Assembly: GCA_012519875.1 (NCBI GenBank) | Contig: JAAYPL010000046.1 | Location: 1-22,953, forward strand | Direction of reading: 5' to 3' | Length of the DNA stretch: 22,953 nt | From: Clostridiaceae bacterium | GTDB lineage: Bacteria > Bacillota > Clostridia > Saccharofermentanales > UBA5734 | In this document: piece by piece, positions 1 through 8,518 of the stretch | Position numbering within the stretch: position 1 is the first letter of the stretch | Layout of the letters: every line of letters starts with the position of its first letter | The notes under the pieces: model-generated | Database searches by the model: none | What the model was told of the DNA's origin: nothing | Seen by the model: only the letters and a program-made list of their open reading frames with translations | Made by a program: the position numbers and the translations under genes

Positions 1-746
1 ATTCGGACCGGTGTGCAGGTTACCAACATGATCCGAGGCTCGCTGGTTGGATTGTTGAATTCGTACAGCAGGTCATCCGGTTCAACCACATCGATTTGGT
101 CGACCTCGTAAGTGTAACGCGTGGTTTTTGTTTCAATGATGATGGTTTCGCCGATCTTGACTTCATCCATCCGATTGAAATGACGGCCATATGTATAGGA
201 GCGATGGCCGAGATAAATGGCCACGCCCGGTTCGCCGGCGGACGGACTGTTGGTGTAATGACCGATGGCAACCCGCAGGTTGTGCAAGGTCGCACCCTCG
301 GCGATCGGCATTTTAACCGAAATGGAAGGAATGGTGATTCGACCGATGGCTTGAATCACTATCTTCTGAGGCGTCGTGGTTGCAGGTGTTGTGGTGACGG
401 TGACCGATCCTGTTGTCTGCGGCTGCGACGTTGCGGCGGTCGAATCGGTTGATGGACTGCTTGTGCTTGAGGTCTCCAGGTCGTCATAATAGTCGTATTG
501 CTCGCCGGCAACGATGAAATCATCATATCCAATGACAATGGTGCCATCGCCCTCATCAAAGTTTTGCAAAAGCTGCTGGCTGCAGCTGTCCTGACGCCAG
601 CGTCCGATTATGGGATCTAAAATCAAATAGAGGCCGCTAACCAACAGGATGACAATCAGAATGTTGAGTGCAATCGAGCCCGGGCGACGCTTGCGCGCCG
701 GAAGTTTATCGGCCTCGGGCGGAGCTTTTCGGCTTTCATGGCTCAT
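1..746 (-). CDS. Sortase (class D/E-like), C-terminus cut by window edge
   Basis: A sortase is a membrane-anchored transpeptidase that joins surface proteins to the cell wall or builds pili. I translated this frame by hand; it is open from the ATG at 746 to the window edge (about 248 residues). A basic N-terminus is followed by one membrane segment (about residues 25-43), then a Ser/Thr/Pro-rich linker (about 92-127) and the beta-barrel domain. The catalytic His fits H181 in YLGHRSY and the nucleophile fits C244 in MLVTCTPVR, the TLxTC-type motif. An upstream GHY followed by a GEPG segment is typical of class D/E enzymes. The catalytic Arg and the last strands lie outside the window. GGAGG ends 10 nt before the ATG. 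No LPXTG-type substrate is encoded in the window, so its target is unknown. Family is confident; class is an inference. Confidence 0.88.
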   Translation of the reverse strand, partial: MSHESRKAPPEADKLPARKRRPGSIALNILIVILLVSGLYLILDPIIGRWRQDSCSQQLLQNFDEGDGTIVIGYDDFIVAGEQYDYYDDLETSSTSSPSTDSTAATSQPQTTGSVTVTTTPATTTPQKIVIQAIGRITIPSISVKMPIAEGATLHNLRVAIGHYTNSPSAGEPGVAIYLGHRSYTYGRHFNRMDEVKIGETIIIETKTTRYTYEVDQIDVVEPDDLLYEFNNPTSEPRIMLVTCTPVR

Positions 747-847
747 GTCTTGAATTCCTCCAATGACAACAATAAAACGTCTCTGCCTATATTCTTCAGG
801 AAAAAACGGATTCTGTAAAGGGTGAATGTTACCAAGTACCACTAATA

Positions 848-877
848 TTACAAAAAAAGAACCTTTCATGCTATGCT
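848..877 (+). promoter_or_regulatory. Possible sigma-A promoter for the activator gene
   Basis: TTACAA (848-853), an 18-nt spacer and TATGCT (872-877) lie 53 nt before the ATG at 930. The match is modest and the surrounding sequence is AT-rich, so chance is possible. It sits in the 183-bp gap between two divergent genes, where a promoter is needed. Confidence 0.3.
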
Positions 878-929
878 AAAACAATGTCTTCGTGTATTTT
901 AACAGTAGCAACAAAAGGGGGCGTGCGGG

Positions 930-2771
930 ATGCGGCTGATTATCGTGGACAACCAGGCCGAGAAAGAGCAGGAGTTTTACCCGGACGATCATTTGCTGGA
1001 TGTGCTTTTGCAAAGTTCTTCCGGTATTCATACGCCCTGTGGCGGTCGGGGCACCTGCGGCAAATGCCGCGTGGAAATACTTGGAATCGGCCATGTCCTG
1101 GCCTGCCAGACCATTTTGTCGGCGGAATTGATCGGCCGGGCGACCCGGCCATTGACCGTTATCTTGCCCGGGACCGTTCGGGCTCAGATATCAACCGAAG
1201 GAATCCTGCCGGATGTTTCCTTGCTGCCGTCAATTTACAAGGGAACGGCTGTTCTGGCCGAACCGACGATCGATGATCAACGTCCGGATGATGAACGTTT
1301 TGAAGCCGCCACCGGTCTGACCATTCCTTTCGACCTGTTGCCCGAGCTTCCGTCGGTTCTGCGCCGGACAGATTTTCAGCCGTCTTATTACGGTTTGATT
1401 CCCCGGAATGGAAAGCCGGGCCGTGTTTTACGCTTTATTTCAGCCGACGCGCCGAATCCTTTGGGCCTGGCCGTCGATATTGGGACAACAACGCTGGCGG
1501 CCTATCTTTATGATCTTGAAACCGGTCAACGCTTGGCAGCGGCTTCCGCGCTCAATCCCCAGAGTGGTTATGGTGCCGATGTGATCAGCCGAATTGACCG
1601 GGCGACGGAATCGACTGAGCAGCGGGAGGCCTTGCGTGTCTTGATCGGTCGTGCCATCGCTGATCTTGAGGAAAATCTGATTCGGGATGGAGCGGTCGAA
1701 ACCGGACAATCCCTTGCTCTTGATCATGTCGTACACTATGTGCTGGCCGGCAATACCACGATGTTGCACCTGTTGGCCGGATTACCACCGGAAGCCATCG
1801 CCCGGGCGCCTTTCATCCCGGTCAGCCGTCGTCTGCAGAGCTTAACCGCCGCAGAGCTCGGTCTGCCGGTTGCCCCGGATGCTCTCTGTCAACTGTTACC
1901 GTCCATCGCCAGCTATGTCGGAGCTGATATTACCGCCGGCATTCTGGCCTGCGGACTGCTTGACCAAAAACCGGAAACCGGCAGCCTTTTGATTGATATC
2001 GGTACCAATGGTGAACTGGTGGCGGTCGGCCCTCACGGCGCCGTCGCTTGTTCGACTGCCGCCGGCCCGGCCTTTGAAGGTGCCAATATCCGCTGCGGCA
2101 TCGGTGGTGTTCAAGGGGCTATTGATGCTGTTCGCTGGGATGGCAGGATATTGAGCTATACCTTGATCGGAGACCCAAGCCGTGGAGCAGATCGACAGCT
2201 CGCCCGCGGAATCTGCGGTTCCGGTCTTGTGGCGGCGGTTGCCAGCTTGTTGGACTGCGGCTTGATCGAATCCACCGGCCGGATCACGGACCAATCCGAT
2301 CAATTGCCATCCGAACTGCGGGAGCGGATCATCACGGTCTCGGGTCAGCCGGCAATCGTGCTGGCGCCGGCTGAAGCCAGTGCCAATGGAGAGCCGATTG
2401 TTTTGACCCAAAAGGATATTCGGGAATTGCAAAATGCCAAAGCCGCCATTGCAGCCGGCATCACGCTCCTGCTGGGCAAAGCCGGTCTGACCGCGGCGAG
2501 CGTCGGTCAGGTCCATATTGCCGGCGGATTCGGCAATTATCTTGATATACGGCATGCCTTTCGTATCGGCTTATTACCGGAGGAGCTGCGAAACCGCACC
2601 CGGGCGGTTGGCAATGCCGCCGGAATGGGAGCTGTCCTTTGTCTGCTCAATACGGAACGAATGGAACAAGCCCGAACCGTCGTCGATCAGGTTGACTATT
2701 TTGAGTTGTCCGGTGAAAAAGAATTTACAGAACTCTATGTTGATGCCATGATGTTTCCGGAGAATGAATGA
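930..2771 (+). CDS. 2Fe-2S/ASKHA reductive activator of corrinoid proteins (RamA/RACo-like, DUF4445)
   Basis: Proteins of this family use ATP and a ferredoxin-type cluster to reduce inactive Co(II) corrinoid back to Co(I) on methyl-transfer proteins. The N-terminus is a plant-type 2Fe-2S domain with C37, C43, C46 and C59 (PCGGRGTCGKC, then LAC). The ASKHA nucleotide-binding fold follows: VDIGTTT (182-188), LAGNTTMLH (272-280), LIDIGTNGEL (354-363) and HIAGGFGNY (529-537). At 613 residues it has the usual length for the DUF4445 type. The ATG at 930 follows an AAAAGGGGG ribosome site. The folate cyclo-ligase starts 3 nt after its stop, so the two are probably co-transcribed. No corrinoid protein or methyltransferase lies in the window, so the client is unknown; a methyl-tetrahydrofolate-linked client would fit the neighbour. 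The family assignment is firm; the physiological role is inferred. Confidence 0.88.
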   Translation: MRLIIVDNQAEKEQEFYPDDHLLDVLLQSSSGIHTPCGGRGTCGKCRVEILGIGHVLACQTILSAELIGRATRPLTVILPGTVRAQISTEGILPDVSLLPSIYKGTAVLAEPTIDDQRPDDERFEAATGLTIPFDLLPELPSVLRRTDFQPSYYGLIPRNGKPGRVLRFISADAPNPLGLAVDIGTTTLAAYLYDLETGQRLAAASALNPQSGYGADVISRIDRATESTEQREALRVLIGRAIADLEENLIRDGAVETGQSLALDHVVHYVLAGNTTMLHLLAGLPPEAIARAPFIPVSRRLQSLTAAELGLPVAPDALCQLLPSIASYVGADITAGILACGLLDQKPETGSLLIDIGTNGELVAVGPHGAVACSTAAGPAFEGANIRCGIGGVQGAIDAVRWDGRILSYTLIGDPSRGADRQLARGICGSGLVAAVASLLDCGLIESTGRITDQSDQLPSELRERIITVSGQPAIVLAPAEASANGEPIVLTQKDIRELQNAKAAIAAGITLLLGKAGLTAASVGQVHIAGGFGNYLDIRHAFRIGLLPEELRNRTRAVGNAAGMGAVLCLLNTERMEQARTVVDQVDYFELSGEKEFTELYVDAMMFPENE

Positions 2772-2774
2772 GCA

Positions 2775-3428
2775 GTGGAAGTTTTTGATGCAACAACAGA
2801 CGGGAGGGAGGCCAAGGCCGCACTCCGACGGCAAATGATGAACCAACGTGAGGCTATGCCGCTTTTGGTTTATCAGCAGGCCGGAAAAGGATTTTGCCGC
2901 AGCTTGCCGATGTTGCTGGCGTATTTTCAATTGCCGGATCCGAATGCCGATCGGCCGCTGCGCATCGCGACCTATGCCGCAATGAGGCGAGAAGCCGATT
3001 TGGATCCCGCTTTGGCTGATCTTCTGCTGGTGACAAACCTTGAGTTATATTATCCGGCGACCACCGGTCAAGATCCGGTGTCCGGATTGGTTTTCGGTCG
3101 TCTGCCGCAAGGAACGGCGCCCCGGGATTTTCTGATTGCCGGCCGATTTGGGGTCGCAGAACCACCCGAAGACAGCTGGCTGGATGATCCTCCTGAGCTG
3201 GACATTGTTTTTCTGCCCGGTCTGGCGTTTGATCTGTCCGGCAATCGTTTGGGCTGGGGGCGTGCCTACTATGACCGGTTGATTCCAACCTTGCCCGGCC
3301 GGCCAAGGCTGGTCGGCGTTTGTTATGCCTTCCAGATTATCAAAGGCAGCCTGCCGGCGGATGATCATGATCGGCGGGTCGACATCTTATTGACACCGGA
3401 GGGTATCCAACCGGTTCGGAAACCATAG
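2775..3428 (+). CDS. 5-formyltetrahydrofolate cyclo-ligase (MTHFS)
   Basis: This enzyme converts 5-formyl-tetrahydrofolate to 5,10-methenyl-tetrahydrofolate with ATP, returning a stored folate to the one-carbon pool. The visible family signs are an N-terminal basic helix (KAALRRQMMNQREAM), FGVAEP (125-130), and the signature loop LPGLAFD..GNRLGWGRAYYDR (147-168), followed by VGVCYAFQ and the HDRRVD..LTPEG ending. Its 217 residues are slightly above the usual length, from a short N-terminal extension. The start is GTG at 2775, because no in-frame ATG precedes the conserved helix; a GGAG lies at 2759-2762, rather far upstream. Within the signature loop the family usually has G-x-G-x-G-Y-Y-D; here the third Gly is Ala164. 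It lies 3 nt behind the corrinoid activator, suggesting one operon for one-carbon metabolism. Confidence 0.87.
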   Translation: MEVFDATTDGREAKAALRRQMMNQREAMPLLVYQQAGKGFCRSLPMLLAYFQLPDPNADRPLRIATYAAMRREADLDPALADLLLVTNLELYYPATTGQDPVSGLVFGRLPQGTAPRDFLIAGRFGVAEPPEDSWLDDPPELDIVFLPGLAFDLSGNRLGWGRAYYDRLIPTLPGRPRLVGVCYAFQIIKGSLPADDHDRRVDILLTPEGIQPVRKP

Positions 3429-3516
3429 CTATCTTATAGGAATCAAACTGCTCCAACGCCGCTTTACCTTTATGTTAAAATATCTCCACAACAGGATGCC
3501 CATTAAATGACAAACC

Positions 3517-3545
3517 TTTTCAAATCATGATAACAGCGTTAAAAT
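3517..3545 (+). promoter_or_regulatory. Possible sigma-A promoter for the ACT-PFL-TPR cluster
   Basis: TTTTCA (3517-3522), a 17-nt spacer and TAAAAT (3540-3545) stand 53 nt before the ACT gene, in the 170-bp AT-rich gap that follows the cyclo-ligase gene. The spacing is ideal, but the -35 box is weak. I see no intrinsic terminator in this gap. Confidence 0.4.
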
Positions 3546-3598
3546 GGCATGATATAGAAAACTTTTATCGATAAATCAAGGCTTCAGGAAGGACAATA

Positions 3599-3886
3599 AT
3601 GACCAATAAATCCAAAAATACAGCTGTTATTACTGTGGTTGGCCGTGACAGAGTCGGTATCATTGCCGGTGTTGCCGGCTTATTGGCTTCCCGGCAAATT
3701 AACATTAAGGACATTTCCCAGACCATTCTTGACGATGTCTTTACCATGATCATGCTGGTCGATCTGGCCGGCAGCCGGTTTGATATCAAAGAACTGGCCG
3801 GCTGCCTGGACGCACTAGGCAGTGATTTGGGTGTTTCCATCCGGATTCAACATGCGGACATTTTTGATGCCATGCATCGGATCTGA
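3599..3886 (+). CDS. ACT-domain protein, UPF0237 family
   Basis: A stand-alone ACT domain of 95 residues, of the type that usually binds a small ligand such as an amino acid and forms dimers or tetramers. Family marks are AVITVVGRDRVGIIAGVAGLL (beta1-alpha1, about residues 8-28), the following NIKDISQTI, FTMIMLVDL, and the characteristic ending IQHADIFDAMHRI. The start is ATG with AGGAAGGA just upstream at 3587-3594. The stop is 9 nt before the PFL gene; this pair is conserved as neighbours in many Firmicutes and other bacteria, so the ACT protein probably senses a metabolite for the PFL protein or acts with it. The ligand is not known and cannot be read from the sequence. Confidence 0.9.
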   Translation: MTNKSKNTAVITVVGRDRVGIIAGVAGLLASRQINIKDISQTILDDVFTMIMLVDLAGSRFDIKELAGCLDALGSDLGVSIRIQHADIFDAMHRI

Positions 3887-3895
3887 GGCGGCAGC

Positions 3896-5254
3896 ATGTA
3901 CAGCGATTTTGAAATTCTCGAAACCATTCGCATGTTTCAGGAACAGCACCTTGATGTCCGAACCATCACCATGGGTATTTCCCTTTACGATTGTGCAACG
4001 GCGTCAAGCAAGGAGACCTGCCGCCGGATCTATGACAAGATTTGCGGTAAGGCGGAAAACTTGATCCGCGTCGGTGAAGACATCAGCCGCGAATATGGCA
4101 TCCCGATCATCAATAAACGAATCGCAGTGACGCCGATTTCGCTGATCGCGGCTTCCGGCGAAACGGAGGATTACACTGTTTATGCCCGCGCTCTTGATCG
4201 GGCGGCATCAAGTGTCGGCGTTAATTTCATCGGCGGGTTTTCTGCCTTGGTACACAAGGGGCTCACGCGAAGCGATCACCATTTGTTGTCGGCCATTCCG
4301 GAAGCTTTAGCCACAACCGATCTGGTTTGTTCTTCGGTCAATCTGGCCACCAGCCGAACCGGTATCAATATGGATGCGGTCGCCCTGATGGGTAAAATTA
4401 TTCTGGAAACCGCCCGCAAAACAGCCGACCGGAATGCGTGGGGTTGTTGTAAGCTTGTGGTTTTTGCCAACGCGCCGGAAGACAATCCCTTTATGGCCGG
4501 TGCCTTCACCGGTCCGGGCGAGCCGGAATGTGCCATCAACGTTGGCGTTAGTGGTCCCGGTGTCATCAAAACGGCGTTGGAAGCGGTTCGTGGCCGGGAT
4601 CTCGGTGTCGTAGCCGAAACCATCAAACGTGCTGCTTTTAAAATCACACGGGTGGGGCAATTGGTTGCGCAAGAAGCCTCACGTCGACTTCATGTCCCTT
4701 TTGGCATCATTGATTTGTCACTGGCTCCGACGCCTGTTGTAGGCGATTCGATCGCCCGCATTCTGGAAGAATTCGGCTTGGAGACCTGTGGTGCCTGGGG
4801 AACGACCGCAGCCCTGGCCATGCTCAATGACGCTGTTAAAAAGGGAGGAACGATGGCGTCATCTTTTGTCGGCGGCCTGTCAGGCGCATTTATCCCGGTC
4901 AGTGAGGATGAGGGTATGATCGCCGCGGTGACCTCGGGCTGCTTGAGTCTGGAAAAACTTGAGGCCATGACCAGTGTTTGCTCGGTCGGCATCGATATGG
5001 TTGCCATTCCCGGAGATGTGTCAGCCAGCACCATTTCGGCCATTATCGCCGATGAAATGGCCATCGGTACTTTTAACAATAAAACCACCGCCGTACGGAT
5101 CATTCCCGTTCCAGGCAAGAAAGTCGGCGATACTGTTCACTATGGCGGCCTGCTTGGGTCGGCACCGATTGTGGCGGTCAACCCGGCATCATCGGCTGAT
5201 TTCATCGGACGTGGCGGACGAATACCGGCACCGATTCACAGCATGAGGAATTAG
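3896..5254 (+). CDS. PFL family protein (DUF711/UPF0210)
   Basis: A 452-residue cytoplasmic protein of the PFL/DUF711 family, full length for the group. Recognisable conserved stretches are the N-terminal ETIRMFQEQHLDVRTITMGI, VRTITMGISLYDC, the NVGVSGPGVIKTAL block in the middle (about residues 217-230), and LDLSLAPTPVVGDSIARILEE-like sequence after it (here starting IDLSLAPTP). Structures of homologues exist, but no firm biochemical activity is known to me; the name reflects a distant relation to the pyruvate formate-lyase fold, without the glycyl-radical motif visible here. It begins 9 nt after the ACT gene and ends 4 nt before the TPR gene, so all three are likely co-translated. The family call is firm; no function is claimed. 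Confidence 0.9.
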   Translation: MYSDFEILETIRMFQEQHLDVRTITMGISLYDCATASSKETCRRIYDKICGKAENLIRVGEDISREYGIPIINKRIAVTPISLIAASGETEDYTVYARALDRAASSVGVNFIGGFSALVHKGLTRSDHHLLSAIPEALATTDLVCSSVNLATSRTGINMDAVALMGKIILETARKTADRNAWGCCKLVVFANAPEDNPFMAGAFTGPGEPECAINVGVSGPGVIKTALEAVRGRDLGVVAETIKRAAFKITRVGQLVAQEASRRLHVPFGIIDLSLAPTPVVGDSIARILEEFGLETCGAWGTTAALAMLNDAVKKGGTMASSFVGGLSGAFIPVSEDEGMIAAVTSGCLSLEKLEAMTSVCSVGIDMVAIPGDVSASTISAIIADEMAIGTFNNKTTAVRIIPVPGKKVGDTVHYGGLLGSAPIVAVNPASSADFIGRGGRIPAPIHSMRN

Positions 5255-5258
5255 TGTC

Positions 5259-7028
5259 ATGTCGACTGTGCTGAAATGGTTGCTTTCCCTTGATGATGAG
5301 GCTGTCGTCCGATCTATCGCATTGGGCGAAACCGAATGGCCGCAAATTGACGGCCATGCCGAAAGCAGTGAGCGGAATTTTTTTCAGCTGATGTCCGCGG
5401 CCATTGACATCTACCGGGGAGAATTTGAATCCGCCGCAGGCTTACTGGCCGGTTGCAGTGAAAAGGCAAATTTATTTTGGTGTAATGACCTGATAAAGCT
5501 GTGGTATGAGGCCGAAACCGGCGAGCCTGAGCAGGCTGTCAAGAAAATCAATCTCTGGTTGGAACAACATCCGCAGGCAAAGATCCGCCGGAAAAACCCT
5601 TTTCGACCGCTGATTGCCCTCGATCGGCGCTTGGCCGGACGTTGGGCTCCGGTTTTGCATTGCTATGTGGCGTCTTTGCTGAATCAGTGGTCGGAAAAAA
5701 CATTGGCTCAGATCCGGCTGAGCCGCGAGACTGCGGCTGTGGCCGGCATCAGCGAAAATCTGTTGATCCGCTTGGATTTTTTGCTGCGTTTTGCCCAGGC
5801 TCGCAGCGCCAGATCGATCGGCCAGATTCTTACCGCCGTCAATGAATGGGATGCGCTCTGCCGGCAGGACGCCACACTCGGTGACGGTACTGAATATATC
5901 CTTGAGGCTGTCGTTGCTCTTGAATTTGAAGAGCGTTTTGATGAAGCGCTGACCTGGTTGCAACGCGGCCTGGACAAGGAGCCTCGACACTATGACTTTC
6001 TGCTGGTCAAGGCCCGCATTCTCAAACACATCGGAGAGATGAAATCCTGCATTGAAACATGCAACCGATTAATCGAATATTACCCTTCGGATTTCTCCGG
6101 CTATTGCCTGCGTTCAAATGCCCATTTCCTGATGGGTTTGCTGGAGCAGGCGATGGCCGATGCTCAAAGCGCTGTCGAGGTAGCCCCGGAAAACCCGAAC
6201 AGCCTGATGGCCCGCGCCTTTGCCCGGATGCAATCAGGCAACTACGAAGCTGCGTTGACAGACTTTGAACAGGCGCTCCGCTATGACCCGCAGCGTTATG
6301 ATGCATTGCGCGGGCAGGGAAAATGCCAGTCAATGCTGGGCCGGGACTACGATGCGTTGGCCAGCTTTAATGCACTGCGCAGGATCTACCCGGACGATCC
6401 GGAACTTTACTACGAATTGGCCGATACCCTGCTATCCGCCGGCTATCTGGATGATTGCGCCAAAGTCTGCCGAAAATGCCTGGAACTGGATGAAGATCAT
6501 GCCAATGCCTATGTTATCTTGGCCATGGTTGCAGTACGGCGTGGCGATGATGAAAAGGCCGGCCAATTGCTTCATCAAGCCCTTCGGCTTGAGCCCGATA
6601 ATCCCTTTGCCCTTAATGAGTTGGCCTATCTGAAACACCTGCAAGGTGAAGATGATCTGGCCCTTGAGCTGATCGACCGGGTTTTGGAAGAAGCCCCCGA
6701 TTATGCCGATGCCCTTTGCAATAAAGGCGTGATCCACTATTTCCGCAGTGAGTTCGAGGAATCGGCGGCGGCTTTTAATGATGCATTATGTTTGGCATCC
6801 GACCATGTCGCGGCTTTGGTCGGCAAGGGCAATGCCTTGACTCAACTCTGCGAATTTGATGCTGCGCTGGTCTGCTATGATCAAGCTTTGGCAAAAGATC
6901 CCCGTAATATTGATGCCTGCCATGGCAAGGCCATTCTCTACCGCATGCTTGGTCTGGACGATGAGGTCCGGCGCTGGCAGGATCAAGCCTGTTCCCTGGA
7001 AGATGATTTAGACGGATTTAAATATTGA
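5259..7028 (+). CDS. Large tetratricopeptide-repeat (TPR) protein
   Basis: A 589-residue protein with no signal peptide or membrane segment, so probably cytoplasmic. The first 200 residues are helical and acidic without an obvious repeat. From about residue 212 to 575 there are some ten consecutive 34-residue TPR units, seen as repeated A..L...G....A......A....P blocks (for example 314-346, 416-448 and 518-550). TPR arrays are scaffolds for protein-protein contact. The ATG at 5259 has GAGGA at 5245-5249 and lies 4 nt behind the PFL stop, indicating translational coupling to the ACT-PFL pair. A partner role with the PFL protein is possible, but I have no further evidence. Its end converges on argH with a 34-bp gap that contains no visible terminator. 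Confidence 0.85.
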   Translation: MSTVLKWLLSLDDEAVVRSIALGETEWPQIDGHAESSERNFFQLMSAAIDIYRGEFESAAGLLAGCSEKANLFWCNDLIKLWYEAETGEPEQAVKKINLWLEQHPQAKIRRKNPFRPLIALDRRLAGRWAPVLHCYVASLLNQWSEKTLAQIRLSRETAAVAGISENLLIRLDFLLRFAQARSARSIGQILTAVNEWDALCRQDATLGDGTEYILEAVVALEFEERFDEALTWLQRGLDKEPRHYDFLLVKARILKHIGEMKSCIETCNRLIEYYPSDFSGYCLRSNAHFLMGLLEQAMADAQSAVEVAPENPNSLMARAFARMQSGNYEAALTDFEQALRYDPQRYDALRGQGKCQSMLGRDYDALASFNALRRIYPDDPELYYELADTLLSAGYLDDCAKVCRKCLELDEDHANAYVILAMVAVRRGDDEKAGQLLHQALRLEPDNPFALNELAYLKHLQGEDDLALELIDRVLEEAPDYADALCNKGVIHYFRSEFEESAAAFNDALCLASDHVAALVGKGNALTQLCEFDAALVCYDQALAKDPRNIDACHGKAILYRMLGLDDEVRRWQDQACSLEDDLDGFKY

Positions 7029-7062
7029 TGAATAAAAGCAAATCCCCGTAGCCGAGAGAAAC

Positions 7063-8442
7063 TCAGGTCAGAAAGCGTGATCGCGCATGCTCAATGGCCC
7101 GGCTGACAGCCTCTCGCGCCGGTGCGCCGGGGATTTTGCGGCGTCCGACACAATTGGCAATATTGATAGCGTCGTAGACGTCCTGCCCGATCAAAGGCGA
7201 AAACGACTTGAACTCTGTCAATTCGAGGTCGCTCAAGGCCAGGTTGCGTTCCAGGCAGTAGGATATCAGCTTGCCGGACACCTCGTGTGCGCTGCGGAAG
7301 GGAAGCCCCTTGCCAACCAAGTAATCAGCCAGGTCGGTGGCATTGGTAAAGCCGCCTTTCGCAGCCTGAGCCAGATTGGACTTGTGGACCGTCATTGTGC
7401 GCAACATGTCAGTCAGTACCGGCAGGCAGAGTTGAACCGTGTCGATGGCATCGAAGATGGCCTCTTTATCTTCTTGCATATCTTTGTTATATGCCAGCGG
7501 CAATCCCTTCATTACGGTAAGCAGTGTCATGAGAGCGCCATAAACCCGTCCGGTCTTGCCCCGTGCCAATTCGGCGACATCCGGATTTTTCTTTTGCGGC
7601 ATAATGCTGCTGCCGGTAGAATAAGCGTCATCGAGTTCAATAAAGGCAAATTCCTGACTTGCCCACAAAATGATCTCTTCGCTGAGGCGAGATACATGCA
7701 TCATGAAAATAGCCAGGCAAGAGGCCAGTTCGATAACAAAATCACGATCGGACACCGCATCAAGGCTGTTTTGAGAAATGGCGGTAAAATTCAACGCTTC
7801 GGCGACCTGTTCACGATTGAGGGGATAGGTTGTCCCGGCCAACGCACCCGACCCTAACGGCATAACGTCCAGACGCCTTAAACAGTCATCAAGGCGCCCG
7901 ACATCTCGAGCAATCATTTCAACATAGGCCATCAGGTGATGGGCCAAGGTGATGGGCTGCGCCCGTTGCAGATGAGTATAGCCGGGCATGACCGTGTCGA
8001 GATGTTCATCGGCCAAATCCAGCAACGTCGTGTACAGCTGAAGAAAACCCGACCTGATTTCGGCTCCGGCTTCCCGAAGGTAGAGCCTTAGATCAAGGGC
8101 TACCTGGTCGTTGCGACTGCGCCCTGTGTGCAGGCGTTTGCCCGGCTCGCCGATCCGATCGGTTAGTTCGGACTCGACGAACATATGGATATCTTCGGCT
8201 TCCGGATCAATACTTAAGCGGCCGGCTTCCAGATCTTCGAGAATATCCAGCAGACCTTCCCGGATGGCTTGTTCATCTTCATGACTGATGATCCCACAGT
8301 CCGCCAACATGGCGGCGTGCGCCAGGCTGCCCCGGATATCCTGCCGATAGAGCCTGGCGTCAAAAGCAATGGATGAATTGAAAGCATTAACCTTTTGATC
8401 AGTGGCCTTGCTGAACCGGCCATCCCACAATTTACCCGGCAT
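7063..8442 (-). CDS. argH: Argininosuccinate lyase
   Basis: ArgH splits argininosuccinate into arginine and fumarate, the last step of arginine biosynthesis, as a cytoplasmic homotetramer. The 459-residue product has the family landmarks in order: KLWDGRF at the N-terminus, HTGRSRNDQVALD (105-117), PGYTHLQRAQP (153-163) and the fumarase/lyase signature GSSIMPQKKNP (277-287). I chose the ATG at 8442 because it has GGGGTG 5-6 nt upstream and begins with the usual MxxKLW. A TTG at 8457 would add five residues (LWGVR) but has no ribosome site. It is downstream of argG with a 76-bp gap holding a hairpin, so it is most likely read from the argG promoter. Confidence 0.95.
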   Translation of the reverse strand: MPGKLWDGRFSKATDQKVNAFNSSIAFDARLYRQDIRGSLAHAAMLADCGIISHEDEQAIREGLLDILEDLEAGRLSIDPEAEDIHMFVESELTDRIGEPGKRLHTGRSRNDQVALDLRLYLREAGAEIRSGFLQLYTTLLDLADEHLDTVMPGYTHLQRAQPITLAHHLMAYVEMIARDVGRLDDCLRRLDVMPLGSGALAGTTYPLNREQVAEALNFTAISQNSLDAVSDRDFVIELASCLAIFMMHVSRLSEEIILWASQEFAFIELDDAYSTGSSIMPQKKNPDVAELARGKTGRVYGALMTLLTVMKGLPLAYNKDMQEDKEAIFDAIDTVQLCLPVLTDMLRTMTVHKSNLAQAAKGGFTNATDLADYLVGKGLPFRSAHEVSGKLISYCLERNLALSDLELTEFKSFSPLIGQDVYDAINIANCVGRRKIPGAPAREAVSRAIEHARSRFLT

Positions 8443-8465
8443 TCTAACACCCCACAATTACCGGA

Positions 8466-8495
8466 GCAGGAAGCGATCATTTGCTCTCTTCCTGC
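8466..8495 (-). other. Intercistronic hairpin between argG and argH
   Basis: GCAGGAAG (8466-8473) and CTTCCTGC (8488-8495) form a perfect 8-bp stem with a 14-nt loop. In the argGH transcript the 3' arm is not followed by a T-run, so it is unlikely to be a terminator. It could be an mRNA processing or stability element, or have no role. Confidence 0.4.
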
Positions 8496-8518
8496 CTTTT
8501 ACACGACCTCGCTTGTTG

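Noticed and set aside
92..480. Low-complexity Ser/Thr/Pro coding segment of the sortase as a repeat element
   Set aside because: It is irregular and in frame, as expected for a wall-spanning linker between membrane anchor and catalytic domain.
1896..2555. 219-residue minus-strand open frame inside the corrinoid activator gene
   Set aside because: It is antisense to well-conserved ASKHA sequence, has no recognisable motif, and is explained by codon bias on the opposite strand.
8443..8457. TTG start 15 nt upstream of the argH ATG
   Set aside because: It has no ribosome site, while the ATG at 8442 has GGGGTG at good spacing and gives the usual N-terminus.
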